From Acidobacteriota bacterium (GTDB lineage: Bacteria > Acidobacteriota > Terriglobia > UBA7540), in assembly GCA_004298155.1 (NCBI GenBank), contig SCRD01000008.1:310001-374000 (forward strand): a stretch of 64,000 nt of DNA, read 5' to 3'. Below are positions 1 through 8,678 of the stretch, piece by piece. The translations under genes and the position numbers were made by a program. The notes beneath the pieces are model-generated. The model worked only from the letters and a program-made list of their open reading frames with translations. It ran no database searches and had not been told where the DNA came from. How positions within the stretch are numbered: position 1 is the stretch's first letter; every line of letters begins with the position of its first letter.

Positions 1-62
1 CAAACGTCCACGCAGGCGGTGTCCTTTGTACCAATGCAAGGCTCAGCGATGATATAGGCCAT
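1..62 (-). CDS. Ferredoxin, N-terminal 20 residues only (cut by window edge)
   Basis: Reading leftward from an ATG at 62, the 20 visible codons begin MAYIIAEPCIG and place cysteines at residues 9 and 17. This matches the start of small soluble low-potential ferredoxins that carry a 3Fe-4S/4Fe-4S pair and serve as cytoplasmic electron carriers. A GGAGG lies 8 nt before the ATG, which supports the start. The remaining cluster-binding cysteines lie outside the window, so cluster type cannot be judged. The gene is divergent from the Crp-like regulator, and the two share the roughly 195-base spacer. Confidence 0.8.
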   Translation of the reverse strand, partial: MAYIIAEPCIGTKDTACVDV

Positions 63-194
63 TCTAGCTTCCTCCGCAATTATTTCCGAGGCGCTGGATT
101 ATGCCCCGTCTAAATTGAGATTAGTTGACGCGCGTGAAGATTGCGACGACTTAAGTCGGCGTCCGGGCAGGAGCGAAACCACCCTCCCAAACTA

Positions 195-224
195 ATTGGC
201 CATTATACCCCGGATTGGGCCAAT
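195..224. promoter_or_regulatory. Inverted repeat in the ferredoxin/Crp-like intergenic region
   Basis: ATTGGCC (195-201) and GGCCAAT (218-224) form a perfect 7-bp inverted repeat with a 16-nt spacer, 33 bases before the regulator start. Position and symmetry suit an operator for a dimeric regulator, possibly autoregulation by the adjacent Crp-like protein. It does not match the FNR (TTGAT-N4-ATCAA) or Crp (TGTGA-N6-TCACA) consensus, so function is inference. Confidence 0.3.
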
Positions 225-256
225 ATCTTGCCGCTTTTGCAAAGTAAGATTACGAT

Positions 257-979
257 GTGGTAGTCCTTATGACCTCGCTTGATGCCATCGCGACGCTGCG
301 TCGGGTCCCTTTTTTTGCCGTTCTCGGTGAAGAGGATCTCCGGCGCTTGGCCGGCCATTGTGTCGTCCGATTTCTCGGAAAAGAAGAACTGCTGTTTTCC
401 GAAGGCGACCGATGTGAAGGCATGTACGTCGTCCAATCTGGCGCCATCAAGGTGTTTAAAATGGCAGACACCGGCCGCGAGCAGGTCCTGGTGATCGAGC
501 GAGCGGGCTCGACGGTGGGCGAACTGCCGGTTTTCGACGGCGGCAACCTGCCCGCTTCCGCTGCAGCCCTCGAGGATTCCAGCCTGCTCTTTCTTCCCAA
601 GCGGGAGTTTCTCGACCTGTGCCGGCAGAACTCCGAAGTTGCCTTTGCTGTCATTCGGTCGCTCGCGTGGCGCTTCCGTTACCTGACTGCACTGGTGGAA
701 GAGCTTTCGCTCAAAGAAGTCAGCCACAGGCTGGCGAGGTTTTTGCGCGACCGGGCGCTATCGGCGGGGGTCCGGACGCGGCGTGGGGTCGAATTCCCGC
801 TCGAGGAATCCAACCAGCAGATCGCTGCTGAAATTGGCACTGTCCGGGACCTGGTTTCCCGAAATTTGCGCCGACTGGTCGATCACAAGATCATCAAAAT
901 GGAGCGGCGGAAAGTGATCGTGCTGAATATGGCTGACCTGGAAGAGCAGATTGCGGGGACGAAGCGCGCGGCCGGCTAA
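257..979 (+). CDS. Crp/Fnr family transcriptional regulator
   Basis: A 240-residue regulator with an N-terminal cyclic-nucleotide-binding-type beta barrel (about residues 15-130; GKEELLFSEGD and GSTVGELPVFDGG are characteristic), a dimerisation helix, and a C-terminal winged helix-turn-helix (about 175-235, containing NQQIAAEIGTVRDLVSRNLR). Length is normal for the family. The N-terminal four-cysteine cluster of oxygen-sensing FNR is absent, so it is not an obvious Fe-S sensor; the ligand cannot be read from sequence. The start is uncertain: GTG at 257 or ATG at 269, neither with a good Shine-Dalgarno sequence. It is divergent from a ferredoxin, so a redox or respiration regulon is plausible but inferred. 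Confidence 0.88.
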   Translation: MVVLMTSLDAIATLRRVPFFAVLGEEDLRRLAGHCVVRFLGKEELLFSEGDRCEGMYVVQSGAIKVFKMADTGREQVLVIERAGSTVGELPVFDGGNLPASAAALEDSSLLFLPKREFLDLCRQNSEVAFAVIRSLAWRFRYLTALVEELSLKEVSHRLARFLRDRALSAGVRTRRGVEFPLEESNQQIAAEIGTVRDLVSRNLRRLVDHKIIKMERRKVIVLNMADLEEQIAGTKRAAG

Positions 980-1128
980 CGCGGCAGACACTCGCAGGGC
1001 CCCCGGGTTTTGTTGCCTTGACGTCGACTTCCTCACTCTGTTGCGCCGCTTCTTATCAGACAATTTCCATCTTGCTTTCATCTGCTTCCTGCCCGTACTC
1101 TAGATGATTGCTTTTCATCAAGCGAGGA

Positions 1129-2181
1129 ATGTGTGTGAGCGTGCAAGCATTGCGTCTGGTTGTATTCACGGAGAGGGAAGAGGGCCCTGTCTGCGGGCTT
1201 GATCAGAAGGTGATCCGAGAGGCTGGCGGCACCATTAAATACGGCAGAGCGGGCAGCCTGGCTGATCGCGTCGCCCTGGCGAAATCAGCGGAAGTCCTGA
1301 TCGCAAGCACGGCCCCGATGCGGCGGGAATTTCTTCAGCAACTCCCGCAACTGAAGGGAATCGTGCGGCTGGGTATTGGAGTGGACTCCGTTGATCTCGA
1401 CGCCGCCACCGATCTGGGAATCGTGGTGGCGAATGTGCCGGAGTTCTGCCAGGACGAGGTGGCCGAGCATGCCCTCGGCCTGCTGCTGGCGGTGACGCGC
1501 AAGATCGTTTTGGCCGACCGGCTGACCCGCCAGGGGAAGTGGGTTGTCGGGATTCAGGAACGCATGCTGCCGATGCGGCGGCTAAGGGGCCAGACGTTGG
1601 GCCTGGTCGGATTTGGCCGCATTGCGCAAAGACTCACGGGCATGGCCAAAGCGCTCGGCCTTCGCGTCATTGCTGCAGACCCTTACGTGACGCCAGAGAT
1701 TGCCGAGGCGGCGGGTGTGAGTCTGCTGCCGCTGGAGGAACTGCTTCCGCAAGCCGACATCATTTCTCTTCATGTTCCGCTCACTTCTGAGACCCGCTAC
1801 CTGATCAACTCTGACGCCTTTGCGCTGATGAAACGCGGGGCCATCCTGATCAACACTGCGCGTGGCCCGGTGGTGGATGAGGTCGCGCTGGAAAAGGCCC
1901 TCGCGGATGGCATTCTGGGCGGCGCGGGCCTGGACGTTCTTGAAACTGAGCCACCCAGGATTCCCCATCCGCTCCTCGAGTTTGATAACGTAGTGGTAAC
2001 ATGTCACTACGCCTCGTGCAGCTTTGAGGCCTACGCCGACCTGCGCAACGGCGTTTCGGAACAGGCGGCCCAGATCCTGCGCGGCGAGTTTCCCCGGCAT
2101 CTTGTGAACATCCCTTTGAAGGGCCTGCCCCAGTGCAGGTTACGGGACCCCGGCGTGCAGTCCCAGGGCGCACAGGGTTAA
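1129..2181 (+). CDS. D-2-hydroxyacid dehydrogenase (phosphoglycerate dehydrogenase / CtBP-like)
   Basis: NAD-dependent D-isomer-specific 2-hydroxyacid dehydrogenase of about 350 residues. The Rossmann motif GLVGFGRIAQRL lies mid-protein, and the catalytic Arg (INTARGPVVDE), Glu (DVLETEPP) and His (VVTCHYAS) are all present, so it should be active. The substrate cannot be told; the C-terminal part resembles CtBP-like or short phosphoglycerate dehydrogenases without a regulatory ACT domain. Starts are ATG 1129 or GTG 1135. The GAGG at 1124-1127 is spaced better for 1135; the difference is two codons. It sits 39 bases before a second member of the same superfamily, so the two are probably co-transcribed. 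Confidence 0.85.
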   Translation: MCVSVQALRLVVFTEREEGPVCGLDQKVIREAGGTIKYGRAGSLADRVALAKSAEVLIASTAPMRREFLQQLPQLKGIVRLGIGVDSVDLDAATDLGIVVANVPEFCQDEVAEHALGLLLAVTRKIVLADRLTRQGKWVVGIQERMLPMRRLRGQTLGLVGFGRIAQRLTGMAKALGLRVIAADPYVTPEIAEAAGVSLLPLEELLPQADIISLHVPLTSETRYLINSDAFALMKRGAILINTARGPVVDEVALEKALADGILGGAGLDVLETEPPRIPHPLLEFDNVVVTCHYASCSFEAYADLRNGVSEQAAQILRGEFPRHLVNIPLKGLPQCRLRDPGVQSQGAQG

Positions 2182-2220
2182 ATCCAGGTCTCAACAGGGC
2201 AGGGGAGATCAGCAATCCAG

Positions 2221-3267
2221 ATGGCAAGAAGGCAAATGAGGAAACAGCATCGGCTCAAAGTGGTCCTCGTAGGCAATGTGGCCGCGAAGGCCGCGGACCA
2301 TCTTAAAGCCCTCATCAATGCTCCTTCAACCATTGTCCCATTTCCGATCAACCATGAAGATTCCCGGCTGCTCAAAGAATTGGCAAACGCTGATGTGGCG
2401 GTTGGGCACTTCTTCACCGAAAGGATGGCGCGCGCCGCACGGAGCCTGAAACTGTTGCAGGCCCCGAACGCCGGAGTGGATGCTTTTCGGGCCGACCTGC
2501 TTTCTCCTCAAACCACCGTTGCCAATGCTTATTTTCACGGTCCCGGACTTGCCGAGTATGTGATCATGATGGTCCTCGCTCTGCGCCGGGACCTGCTGAA
2601 TCTCGATGCGCAGTTTCGGAAAGGCGCCTGGATTGGCTCATGGACAAAGGGTGAAATTCCTCCGGAAGAGGTCTTTGGGAGGAGCCTGGGGCTGGTTGGC
2701 TATGGAACGATCGGCCGCGAAGTCGCCACGCGCGCGCGGGCGCTGGGGATGCCCATTAAGGTGATCAGCGCTCATCCGCCGAAAAAGAAACCGCGCGATG
2801 TCGACTTCTGGAAAGGTCCGGCAGCCCTGCCGCAGCTTCTGAAGGAATCCGATTACATCGTTCTTGCGTGCCCGCTGAACAAAGAGACGCGAGGCCTGAT
2901 TGGCTCGCGGGAGTTTGCGCAGATGAAGCGCAGCGCCTTCCTCATTAACGTGGCGCGAGGGGCAGTGATCCAGGAAGAAGCCTTATTTCGGGCGCTCGAA
3001 CAACAACGAATTGCGGGCGCCGCCATCGACGTATGGTACCGTTACCCGAAAAATGACAAGCCCTTCCGGCCGTCCCGTTTCCCGTTCCATAAACTGTCAA
3101 ACCTCGTGATGACCCCTCACGTTGCAGGCTGGACGCTGGGCACGCGGCAGAAGCGATTCCAATTGGTTGCGGAAAACATTGACCGGCTGGTGGAAGGAAG
3201 ACACCTGCTGAACGTTGTACAGGGGCCACGCAGGCACAGTCGCGCGGAATGGGACGCCACTAGCTGA
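2221..3267 (+). CDS. D-2-hydroxyacid dehydrogenase with atypical active site
   Basis: A 348-residue member of the D-2-hydroxyacid dehydrogenase superfamily. It has the nucleotide-binding GLVGYGTIGRE, the catalytic Arg in INVARGAVIQEE and the catalytic His in VMTPHVAGW. The segment that normally reads DVFxxEP reads IDVWYRYPKND, so the usual catalytic Glu of the Arg-Glu-His triad is replaced by Tyr. It may rely on another acid, have altered kinetics, or act on a special substrate. The ATG at 2221 is preceded by GGGGAG. It directly follows another dehydrogenase of the family but is clearly diverged from it, so it is not a recent tandem duplicate. Confidence 0.83.
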   Translation: MARRQMRKQHRLKVVLVGNVAAKAADHLKALINAPSTIVPFPINHEDSRLLKELANADVAVGHFFTERMARAARSLKLLQAPNAGVDAFRADLLSPQTTVANAYFHGPGLAEYVIMMVLALRRDLLNLDAQFRKGAWIGSWTKGEIPPEEVFGRSLGLVGYGTIGREVATRARALGMPIKVISAHPPKKKPRDVDFWKGPAALPQLLKESDYIVLACPLNKETRGLIGSREFAQMKRSAFLINVARGAVIQEEALFRALEQQRIAGAAIDVWYRYPKNDKPFRPSRFPFHKLSNLVMTPHVAGWTLGTRQKRFQLVAENIDRLVEGRHLLNVVQGPRRHSRAEWDATS

Positions 3268-3285
3268 ATTCCGGCATGAATGCTG

Positions 3286-4356
3286 TTACTGATTCGCCGC
3301 CTGCATTCGTGGCAACCGTTCTTCCACCGGCGGAAGAGCCGGCAGCGGCACGTGCGGCTCAGTCTGGTACCAATACGCTACGGAATAGTAATTGTCGCCG
3401 CGGTTGTTGGCTGTACCGTGCTCGATGGTTGCGCGCAAGGACTTGGTGAAGGGTATTGGCGAATCGAGGTGGAAGCGGTACACGGACCACCGGGCGCCCT
3501 GCCGTTCAGGGCCCACAACCGGCGCACCGAACAGGCCGTAGGCAAAAGCCTGGCCACCGAAATCCCACGCGCCGAGGAAATAATCCTCCGTGCCGGTACC
3601 ATTGATGGACGGCAGCTTCTCTCCATCGATAAAGAACATATCGTCGCCCTCGCCCCACCATCCGTCCTTATTTTCCAGCACCGACATGGTTACGCCGACA
3701 AACTGCCCACGGCCTTTGGCATCCACCCAGAGATAGTTGTTCTTGCCGTCGAGGTTTTTCCCGTCGCTCGCGACCGCAGTGCACGGAGCGCACTGGTTGT
3801 ATTCCGCGTGGAAATAGAGCGTATCTTCCGGCAGAGGATTTGAGTAGGCACGGTAATCAATGTTGAAGTATAGAGCCCGGATGGCTTCGCTGCCCTCGTT
3901 GGTGACGGTGATCCGAGCATGCCTTTTGAACGGCATGGGAAAAAAGCTGTTGAGCGCCTTGGCCTCTCCCACGGCCAGTGGAACCGACTGGTAGGCGAAG
4001 TAGTCGCCCAGGCCCAGGCCGAAGAAGTCTCCAATGGGCGCCTCGACGCTGGGATTGGCCTCGCCGTCCCAGTACATGCGCAGGACAATCTTCTTAAGAT
4101 GATAGAGTTCGGGGTCCGCAATGGTGAACCAGACATGGGTGATGGCTCCGGGCCCGGGTTCGTCAAGCACCGTAAACGTCTGGCCCGGATCAACGTGGCG
4201 GTAATCTTCATTTCCGCCTGTCCGGTCATAACTCGAGACGCGCTTTAAGACGTAAGAGTGAGGTTCAGGGAGCTGCCCAAGCCAGTCGCTGAAGTTCTGC
4301 GCCATGGCGGGCGCCGCCAGGGCGAGCATCATGATCAAAGGCGCGGCCTTCCGCAT
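3286..4356 (-). CDS. GH172 (DUF2961) family secreted glycoside hydrolase
   Basis: A 356-residue protein with a Sec-type signal peptide (KAAPLIMMLALAAPAMAQ) and a DUF2961 fold. Recognisable pieces are the N-terminal SSYDRTGGNEDY, GPGAITHVWFT, the glycine-rich GDFFGLGLGDYF and the conserved GTEDYFLGAWDF that holds a probable catalytic acid. DUF2961 was reclassified as GH172, whose characterised members act on fructofuranose or arabinofuranose linkages; the substrate here is unknown. ATG 4356 is chosen over the upstream TTG because GGAGGG lies 4 nt before it. Single gene, convergent with the dehydrogenase pair and divergent from the methyltransferase. Likely periplasmic or extracellular. Confidence 0.85.
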   Translation of the reverse strand: MRKAAPLIMMLALAAPAMAQNFSDWLGQLPEPHSYVLKRVSSYDRTGGNEDYRHVDPGQTFTVLDEPGPGAITHVWFTIADPELYHLKKIVLRMYWDGEANPSVEAPIGDFFGLGLGDYFAYQSVPLAVGEAKALNSFFPMPFKRHARITVTNEGSEAIRALYFNIDYRAYSNPLPEDTLYFHAEYNQCAPCTAVASDGKNLDGKNNYLWVDAKGRGQFVGVTMSVLENKDGWWGEGDDMFFIDGEKLPSINGTGTEDYFLGAWDFGGQAFAYGLFGAPVVGPERQGARWSVYRFHLDSPIPFTKSLRATIEHGTANNRGDNYYSVAYWYQTEPHVPLPALPPVEERLPRMQAANQ

Positions 4357-4538
4357 CGATCCCTCCAAATGCGCTCAAATTCCAGGAATTAAGTGCGGCG
4401 CGATTCTATCACAGGATGCCGGGCAAAGGGGTGATCTGGTTGCTTCTGCCTTCTGCGGGTGGTTTATACTCAAGTCAGAATGCGGCGGAGCGATTTTGGC
4501 CAGGCGGCGCCCGCGCTTGAAGTTTCTATTGAAAACCA

Positions 4539-5378
4539 ATGAAGACGCAGCATCAACCCGACCGCGCAAAAATGCGAGAACTGACCAGCGCAACCAATTC
4601 GCTGGTCAAAGTGTTTCGCCGCGCACTGGCAGAAGGCCTTACGCGTGACGGGTGGCTTTGCGGCGAAGGGCCGCACTTTCTGGAAGAGGCGCTCAAAGTC
4701 AATTCGCGGGCGGTGGTCCGCAGTGTTCTGGTTTCCGCCGAAGCGGCAAATAAGCACACAGAGTTGCTGGCCCGGCTTCCGGCAGAATCAGAGCTGGCGC
4801 AAATACCTGACCGGTTGTTTCATCAGATTGCCGGTACCCGGACTCCGCAGGGTGTCGCGGCGATTGTTGAATTGCCTGTGGCCGATTTGAAAACGGTGGC
4901 CACATCCCGGAATGCTGTTTTGGTCATCGTCTGTGGGCTCCAGGACCCAGGCAACATAGGGACCATCATCCGCAGCGCAGACGCTCTTGGGGCTTCAGCG
5001 GTTGTCACCCTGGCGGGGACGGTGAACCCGTTCAATCCCAAGTCGGTGCGGTCGTGCGCCGGCTCCATCTTCCGGATGCCTGTATTCGCTGGCATGAAGC
5101 CTGCGGACCTATTCAAGCAATTGAGGGACCCGGGAGTGCGCATTCTGGGCACGGGCCCCCGAGGCACGAAAACTCTTTCAAGCGCAAACCTGCGCGGTTC
5201 GATTGCCCTGCTCATAGGACAGGAAGCGGCGGGGCTGCCGGAGGAAATTTCACGCGAGGCGGATGAACTCCTCCGAATCCCTGTTCGCGGAGAAGCGGAC
5301 TCGCTGAACGCCGCCACAGCCACGGGTATTTTTCTTTACGAAGTTGCGAGGCAACGAAATTTTGAATATCAGCCATGA
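4539..5378 (+). CDS. TrmH/SpoU family RNA 2'-O-methyltransferase
   Basis: A 279-residue SPOUT-class methyltransferase. Residues about 15-110 form the RNA-substrate-binding region, and the C-terminal trefoil-knot domain shows the three SpoU motifs: QDPGNIGTIIRSADALGA, LIGQEAAGLPEEI and IPVRGEADSLNAATATG. It should methylate a ribose 2'-OH in rRNA or tRNA using S-adenosylmethionine; the exact nucleotide is not predictable. An alternative ATG at 4572 would remove 11 residues. The stop overlaps the start of rarA by 4 bases (ATGA), indicating translational coupling. Confidence 0.88.
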   Translation: MKTQHQPDRAKMRELTSATNSLVKVFRRALAEGLTRDGWLCGEGPHFLEEALKVNSRAVVRSVLVSAEAANKHTELLARLPAESELAQIPDRLFHQIAGTRTPQGVAAIVELPVADLKTVATSRNAVLVIVCGLQDPGNIGTIIRSADALGASAVVTLAGTVNPFNPKSVRSCAGSIFRMPVFAGMKPADLFKQLRDPGVRILGTGPRGTKTLSSANLRGSIALLIGQEAAGLPEEISREADELLRIPVRGEADSLNAATATGIFLYEVARQRNFEYQP

Positions 5379-6715
5379 GCCTGTTTGAAACACAGCCGAA
5401 GGAAACACAGGAGCAGGGCCGTCGCCCCCTGGCGGACCGCATGCGGCCTGAGACGCTGGAAGAATTTGTTGGCCAGCTCCACGTGCTGGGACCGGGCAAA
5501 CCGCTGCGGCGGCAGATCGAGCGCGACGAGCTGGGATCCATGATCCTCTGGGGGCCGCCCGGGTCAGGCAAAACGACTCTGGCGATGATTGTGGCGCGCA
5601 GGACCAAAAGCGATTTTGTGCGCTTCAGCGCTGTGCTTTCCGGCATTCGTGAAATCAAAGACGTGATGGCCGCCGCCGAGAAAACAAGCCACTACGGGCG
5701 GCGCACCATTCTTTTTGTCGACGAGATCCATCGCTTCAACAAGGCCCAGCAGGACGCCTTCCTCCCTTACGTGGAGCGCGGCGACATTGTCCTGATCGGC
5801 GCCACAACCGAGAATCCGTCGTTTGAAGTGAACGCGGCGCTGCTGTCGCGAATCAAGGTCTATATGCTCTCGGCGCTTTCCACCGATGAGGTCGTGACGC
5901 TGCTCCAGCGCGCTTTGCAGGATGAGAAGCGCGGGCTTGGCGGGCAGAACGCTGTGATTCCTGACGAACTGCTGCGGCAGATCGCCGTGTTCGCAAACGG
6001 TGACGCTCGCACGGCTTATAACACCATTGAAGCTGCGGTTGCGGCGGCTCCTCGCGACGTCGAAGGACGTGCGACTGTAACGGAAAGACTGATCGAAGAC
6101 GCCATCCAGCGCAAAGTGTTGCTTTATGACAAGGCCGGCGAGGAGCATTTCAACATCATTTCCGCTCTGCACAAATCCGTGCGCAATTCCGACGCGGACG
6201 CCGCGCTCTACTGGCTGGGACGGATGCTCGAGGCGGGCGAGGACCCCCTCTACGTCGCACGGCGGCTGATCCGCATGGCGTCGGAAGATGTGGGCATGGC
6301 CGATCCCAGGGCGCTGGAGGTGACCGTGGCCGCCATGCAGGCGGTCCACTTTGTGGGACTGCCGGAGGGTGACCTGGCTCTGGCCGAAGCCACCGTGTAT
6401 CTCGCGCTCGCGCCGAAATCGAACGCGCTCTATACGGGTTACGGCGCGGTGAAAAGCGACGCGCAGAAAACCGTGGCCGAACCCGTCCCCCTGCACCTGC
6501 GAAATGCCGTGACCGGGCTGATGGCCAACATCGGGTACGGCAAGGGCTACCAGTACGCGCACAATGCCGAGGAAAAACTGACCGACATGGAATGCCTGCC
6601 CGAAAATCTCAAAGGCCGCCGCTACTACCAGCCTACCGATCAGGGCCTCGAAAAAAAGCTGAAGGAAAAAATGCAGGCGATTGAGGAGTGGAAGCGGAAG
6701 AGGCAAGGCAAGTAG
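5375..6715 (+). CDS. rarA: Replication-associated recombination protein A (RarA/MgsA AAA+ ATPase)
   Basis: A 446-residue clamp-loader-like AAA+ ATPase acting at stalled replication forks. Walker A GPPGSGKTT is at residues 60-68, Walker B with DEIHRFNKAQQDAFLP follows at about 112-127, and the arginine-finger region ENPSFEVNAALLSRIKVY is intact. The C-terminal MgsA tetramerisation domain carries the typical ARRLIRMASEDVGMADPRAL. Length is normal. ATG overlaps the stop of the preceding methyltransferase gene as ATGA. Confidence 0.95.
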   Translation: MSLFETQPKETQEQGRRPLADRMRPETLEEFVGQLHVLGPGKPLRRQIERDELGSMILWGPPGSGKTTLAMIVARRTKSDFVRFSAVLSGIREIKDVMAAAEKTSHYGRRTILFVDEIHRFNKAQQDAFLPYVERGDIVLIGATTENPSFEVNAALLSRIKVYMLSALSTDEVVTLLQRALQDEKRGLGGQNAVIPDELLRQIAVFANGDARTAYNTIEAAVAAAPRDVEGRATVTERLIEDAIQRKVLLYDKAGEEHFNIISALHKSVRNSDADAALYWLGRMLEAGEDPLYVARRLIRMASEDVGMADPRALEVTVAAMQAVHFVGLPEGDLALAEATVYLALAPKSNALYTGYGAVKSDAQKTVAEPVPLHLRNAVTGLMANIGYGKGYQYAHNAEEKLTDMECLPENLKGRRYYQPTDQGLEKKLKEKMQAIEEWKRKRQGK

Positions 6716-6793
6716 GAGTTTGTTAAAGGCCGTTGTCCCGCCAAGCTGCGCCCTCCGTCTCGCATCCAGAGCGAACCGAGAGACCACGGCAGT

Positions 6794-6919
6794 TTGTTTT
6801 CTCTGTGCGCTCTGTGCATCCTCTGTGACCTCTGTGTTGAAAGCTTTTATTGACCGGGAGGGAAAAGATTTAACACTGAGGGCGCAGAGAAAAACTCACA
6901 GAGAGCGCAGAGAAAAAAT
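6794..6919. repeat. Imperfect inverted repeat of CTCTGTG-type units
   Basis: Left arm 6794-6840 contains four CTCTGTG/TCTGTG units (TTTTCTCTGTGCGCTCTGTG and onward). Right arm 6871-6919 contains the complementary units (CACAGAGAGCGCAGAGAAAA). The arms can pair over most of their length around a roughly 30-nt centre. This is an intergenic structured repeat, not coding, lying between rarA and a convergent CoA-binding gene. Similar CTCTGTG/CACAGAG repeats are scattered in many bacterial genomes; whether this is a mobile MITE or a bidirectional terminator-like structure is not decided by the sequence. Confidence 0.6.
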
Positions 6920-6958
6920 TTGGCCCCAGCAGGAATGGTTGGACGCGTTGGCGTAGTC

Positions 6959-7369
6959 TCAAATTCCTTCGCTGACGAAGTGCCTGGCGTATTCTTTGAG
7001 GATGCAGCGGTTCTGGACAACTTCCAGGCCAGCTTCGCGGGCGCGCCTGGCGGCGTCCTCATGCTGGACGCCTTCCTGCATCCAGATGACTCGGGCACCT
7101 TTGCGGATCGCACTTTCAACAATTTGGGGCACAAATTCCGGGCGTCGGAAGATCACGACGGCGTCAAAGCTTCCAGGAACGTCTTCGAGCGCCGAAAAAC
7201 ATTTTTCACCCAGCACAGAATCTTCGTAGGGGTTGACAGGAATGATGCGGTAGCCGTGCGATTGCATGTAAGAGCTAACGCCGTAACTGGCCCGCGAAGG
7301 TTTGGAAGACAGGCCGACAACGGCAAGCGTCTTGCAGGTTTCCAGAATGGTTTGAATCGTGTTCGGCAT
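6959..7369 (-). CDS. CoA-binding domain protein (YccU-like)
   Basis: A 136-residue single-domain Rossmann protein of the CoA_binding_2 family. The N-terminal TLAVVGLSSKPSRASYGV is the nucleotide-loop signature, and IIPVNPYEDSVLGEKCFSAL, DAVVIFRRPEFVPQIV and VIWMQEGVQHEDAARRA are typical later blocks. These resemble the CoA-binding domain of succinyl-CoA synthetase but have no catalytic partner domain; cellular role is unknown. I use ATG 7369; a GTG three codons upstream is also possible. It lies 68 bases downstream of hisC on the same strand and may be its last operon partner. Confidence 0.85.
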   Translation of the reverse strand: MPNTIQTILETCKTLAVVGLSSKPSRASYGVSSYMQSHGYRIIPVNPYEDSVLGEKCFSALEDVPGSFDAVVIFRRPEFVPQIVESAIRKGARVIWMQEGVQHEDAARRAREAGLEVVQNRCILKEYARHFVSEGI

Positions 7370-7436
7370 GGCAAACACCCAAGCCTGTGATGAACGGCCC
7401 TGAACCCATCCGTCTCATACACACTACATTATCATT

Positions 7437-8564
7437 CTACCGCTTTGTTCTTGGCGCAGCTGTTTTGGCCACGCACTCGAGGCCCTCCAGGAACTTCTCG
7501 TTGTCTTCGTGCTTCCCGATCGTTACCCGCAGCGAGGTAGGAAAACCGTAAAGCTTCATCGGCCGCACGATCACGCCTTCGTGCATCAGGCGGATAAAAT
7601 CCTCTTCGCAGTCGCGGCCCGTATCAACCAGCAGAAAATTTCCCACCGACGGAGTGTAACGAACGCCAGCAAGTGCCAGCTCTTCCGTCACAAACTTCAT
7701 TTCATGGGTGTTTGATTCCACCGAATGCGCCACATGTTCCCGGTCGTCGAGCGCGGCCAGCCCGGCTGCCTGCGCCAGACTGTTGGCGTTGAAAGGCGAG
7801 CGCATGCGGTTGAGCGCCTCAATCAGCTCGGGATTGCCCATGCCGTAGCCAAGCCGAAGCCCGGCCAGCCCGTATACTTTGGAGAACGTCCGCAAGACGA
7901 GAACGTTTCTGCCGCTGCGAACGTAATCGAGGGAGTGGGAGTAGCCGGGGTCACGAACATATTCGTAGTAAGCCTCGTCCAGCACGACGATCACGCGCGG
8001 CGGCAGCGCTGCGAGAAAGCGGTCCATGTCATCGGCGGTGACCATGCGCCCAGTGGGATTGTTGGGGTTGGCAATATAGATGACCTTCGTCCGCTGCGTA
8101 ACCGAGTGGGCGATGGCCGCCAGGTCGAAGGCATTTTCGCGCAGGGGAGTCTGCGCAAGCTCGGCGCCCATCTCCTCGATAGCGAGGCGGTAGATATAAA
8201 ACGCCGATTGGGACGTGATCCCCTGGTCGCCAGCCGTCAAAAAGGTCTTGGCCACCAGTTCAATCAGGTCCGTGGAACCTGCCCCCAGAATGATCTGCGA
8301 CATATCGAGCTCGTGGAATTCCGCCAGCTTCTTCCGCAGATAATAGCCGGCGCCATCGGGATAAAGATTCACCCGGCCTAGGGCGTTGCGGAGGGCCACC
8401 AGAGCTTTGGGCGAAGGACCCAGAGGGTTTTCATTGGAGGCCAGCTTGACGGCGGTATGGCCCAGTTCGCGCTCTACCTCCTCGATCGGCTTACCAGGAG
8501 GGTAGGGCCGAATACGTGTGACCCACGGCGGGAGCGATTCGCTGATTGAAAATCGGTGCGGCAT
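7437..8564 (-). CDS. hisC: Histidinol-phosphate aminotransferase
   Basis: A 375-residue fold-type I PLP aminotransferase. Seen: ASNENPLGPSPKA near the N-terminus, GAGSTDLIELVAKTFL, NPNNPTGRMVT, the DEAYYEY segment that contacts PLP, and the Schiff-base lysine in RTFSKVYGLAGLRLGYG. This is the HisC pattern; it catalyses the glutamate-dependent transamination step of histidine synthesis and in many bacteria also works on aromatic keto acids. No other his genes are nearby, so a role in phenylalanine/tyrosine synthesis is possible. It lies between the pseudouridine synthase and CoA-binding genes on the same strand. TATAAT is visible just upstream (minus strand). Confidence 0.9.
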   Translation of the reverse strand: MPHRFSISESLPPWVTRIRPYPPGKPIEEVERELGHTAVKLASNENPLGPSPKALVALRNALGRVNLYPDGAGYYLRKKLAEFHELDMSQIILGAGSTDLIELVAKTFLTAGDQGITSQSAFYIYRLAIEEMGAELAQTPLRENAFDLAAIAHSVTQRTKVIYIANPNNPTGRMVTADDMDRFLAALPPRVIVVLDEAYYEYVRDPGYSHSLDYVRSGRNVLVLRTFSKVYGLAGLRLGYGMGNPELIEALNRMRSPFNANSLAQAAGLAALDDREHVAHSVESNTHEMKFVTEELALAGVRYTPSVGNFLLVDTGRDCEEDFIRLMHEGVIVRPMKLYGFPTSLRVTIGKHEDNEKFLEGLECVAKTAAPRTKR

Positions 8565-8678
8565 GGCCAGTCACTCGGCGAAGAGCAATTATAAAGAAGG
8601 ATGATGGCAGAAGGAAATCGCAGAGTTTGCAGGTGTAAGCGGCGGCCACAGCAGTCCTGCCACCTGGGATTTCAGCAT

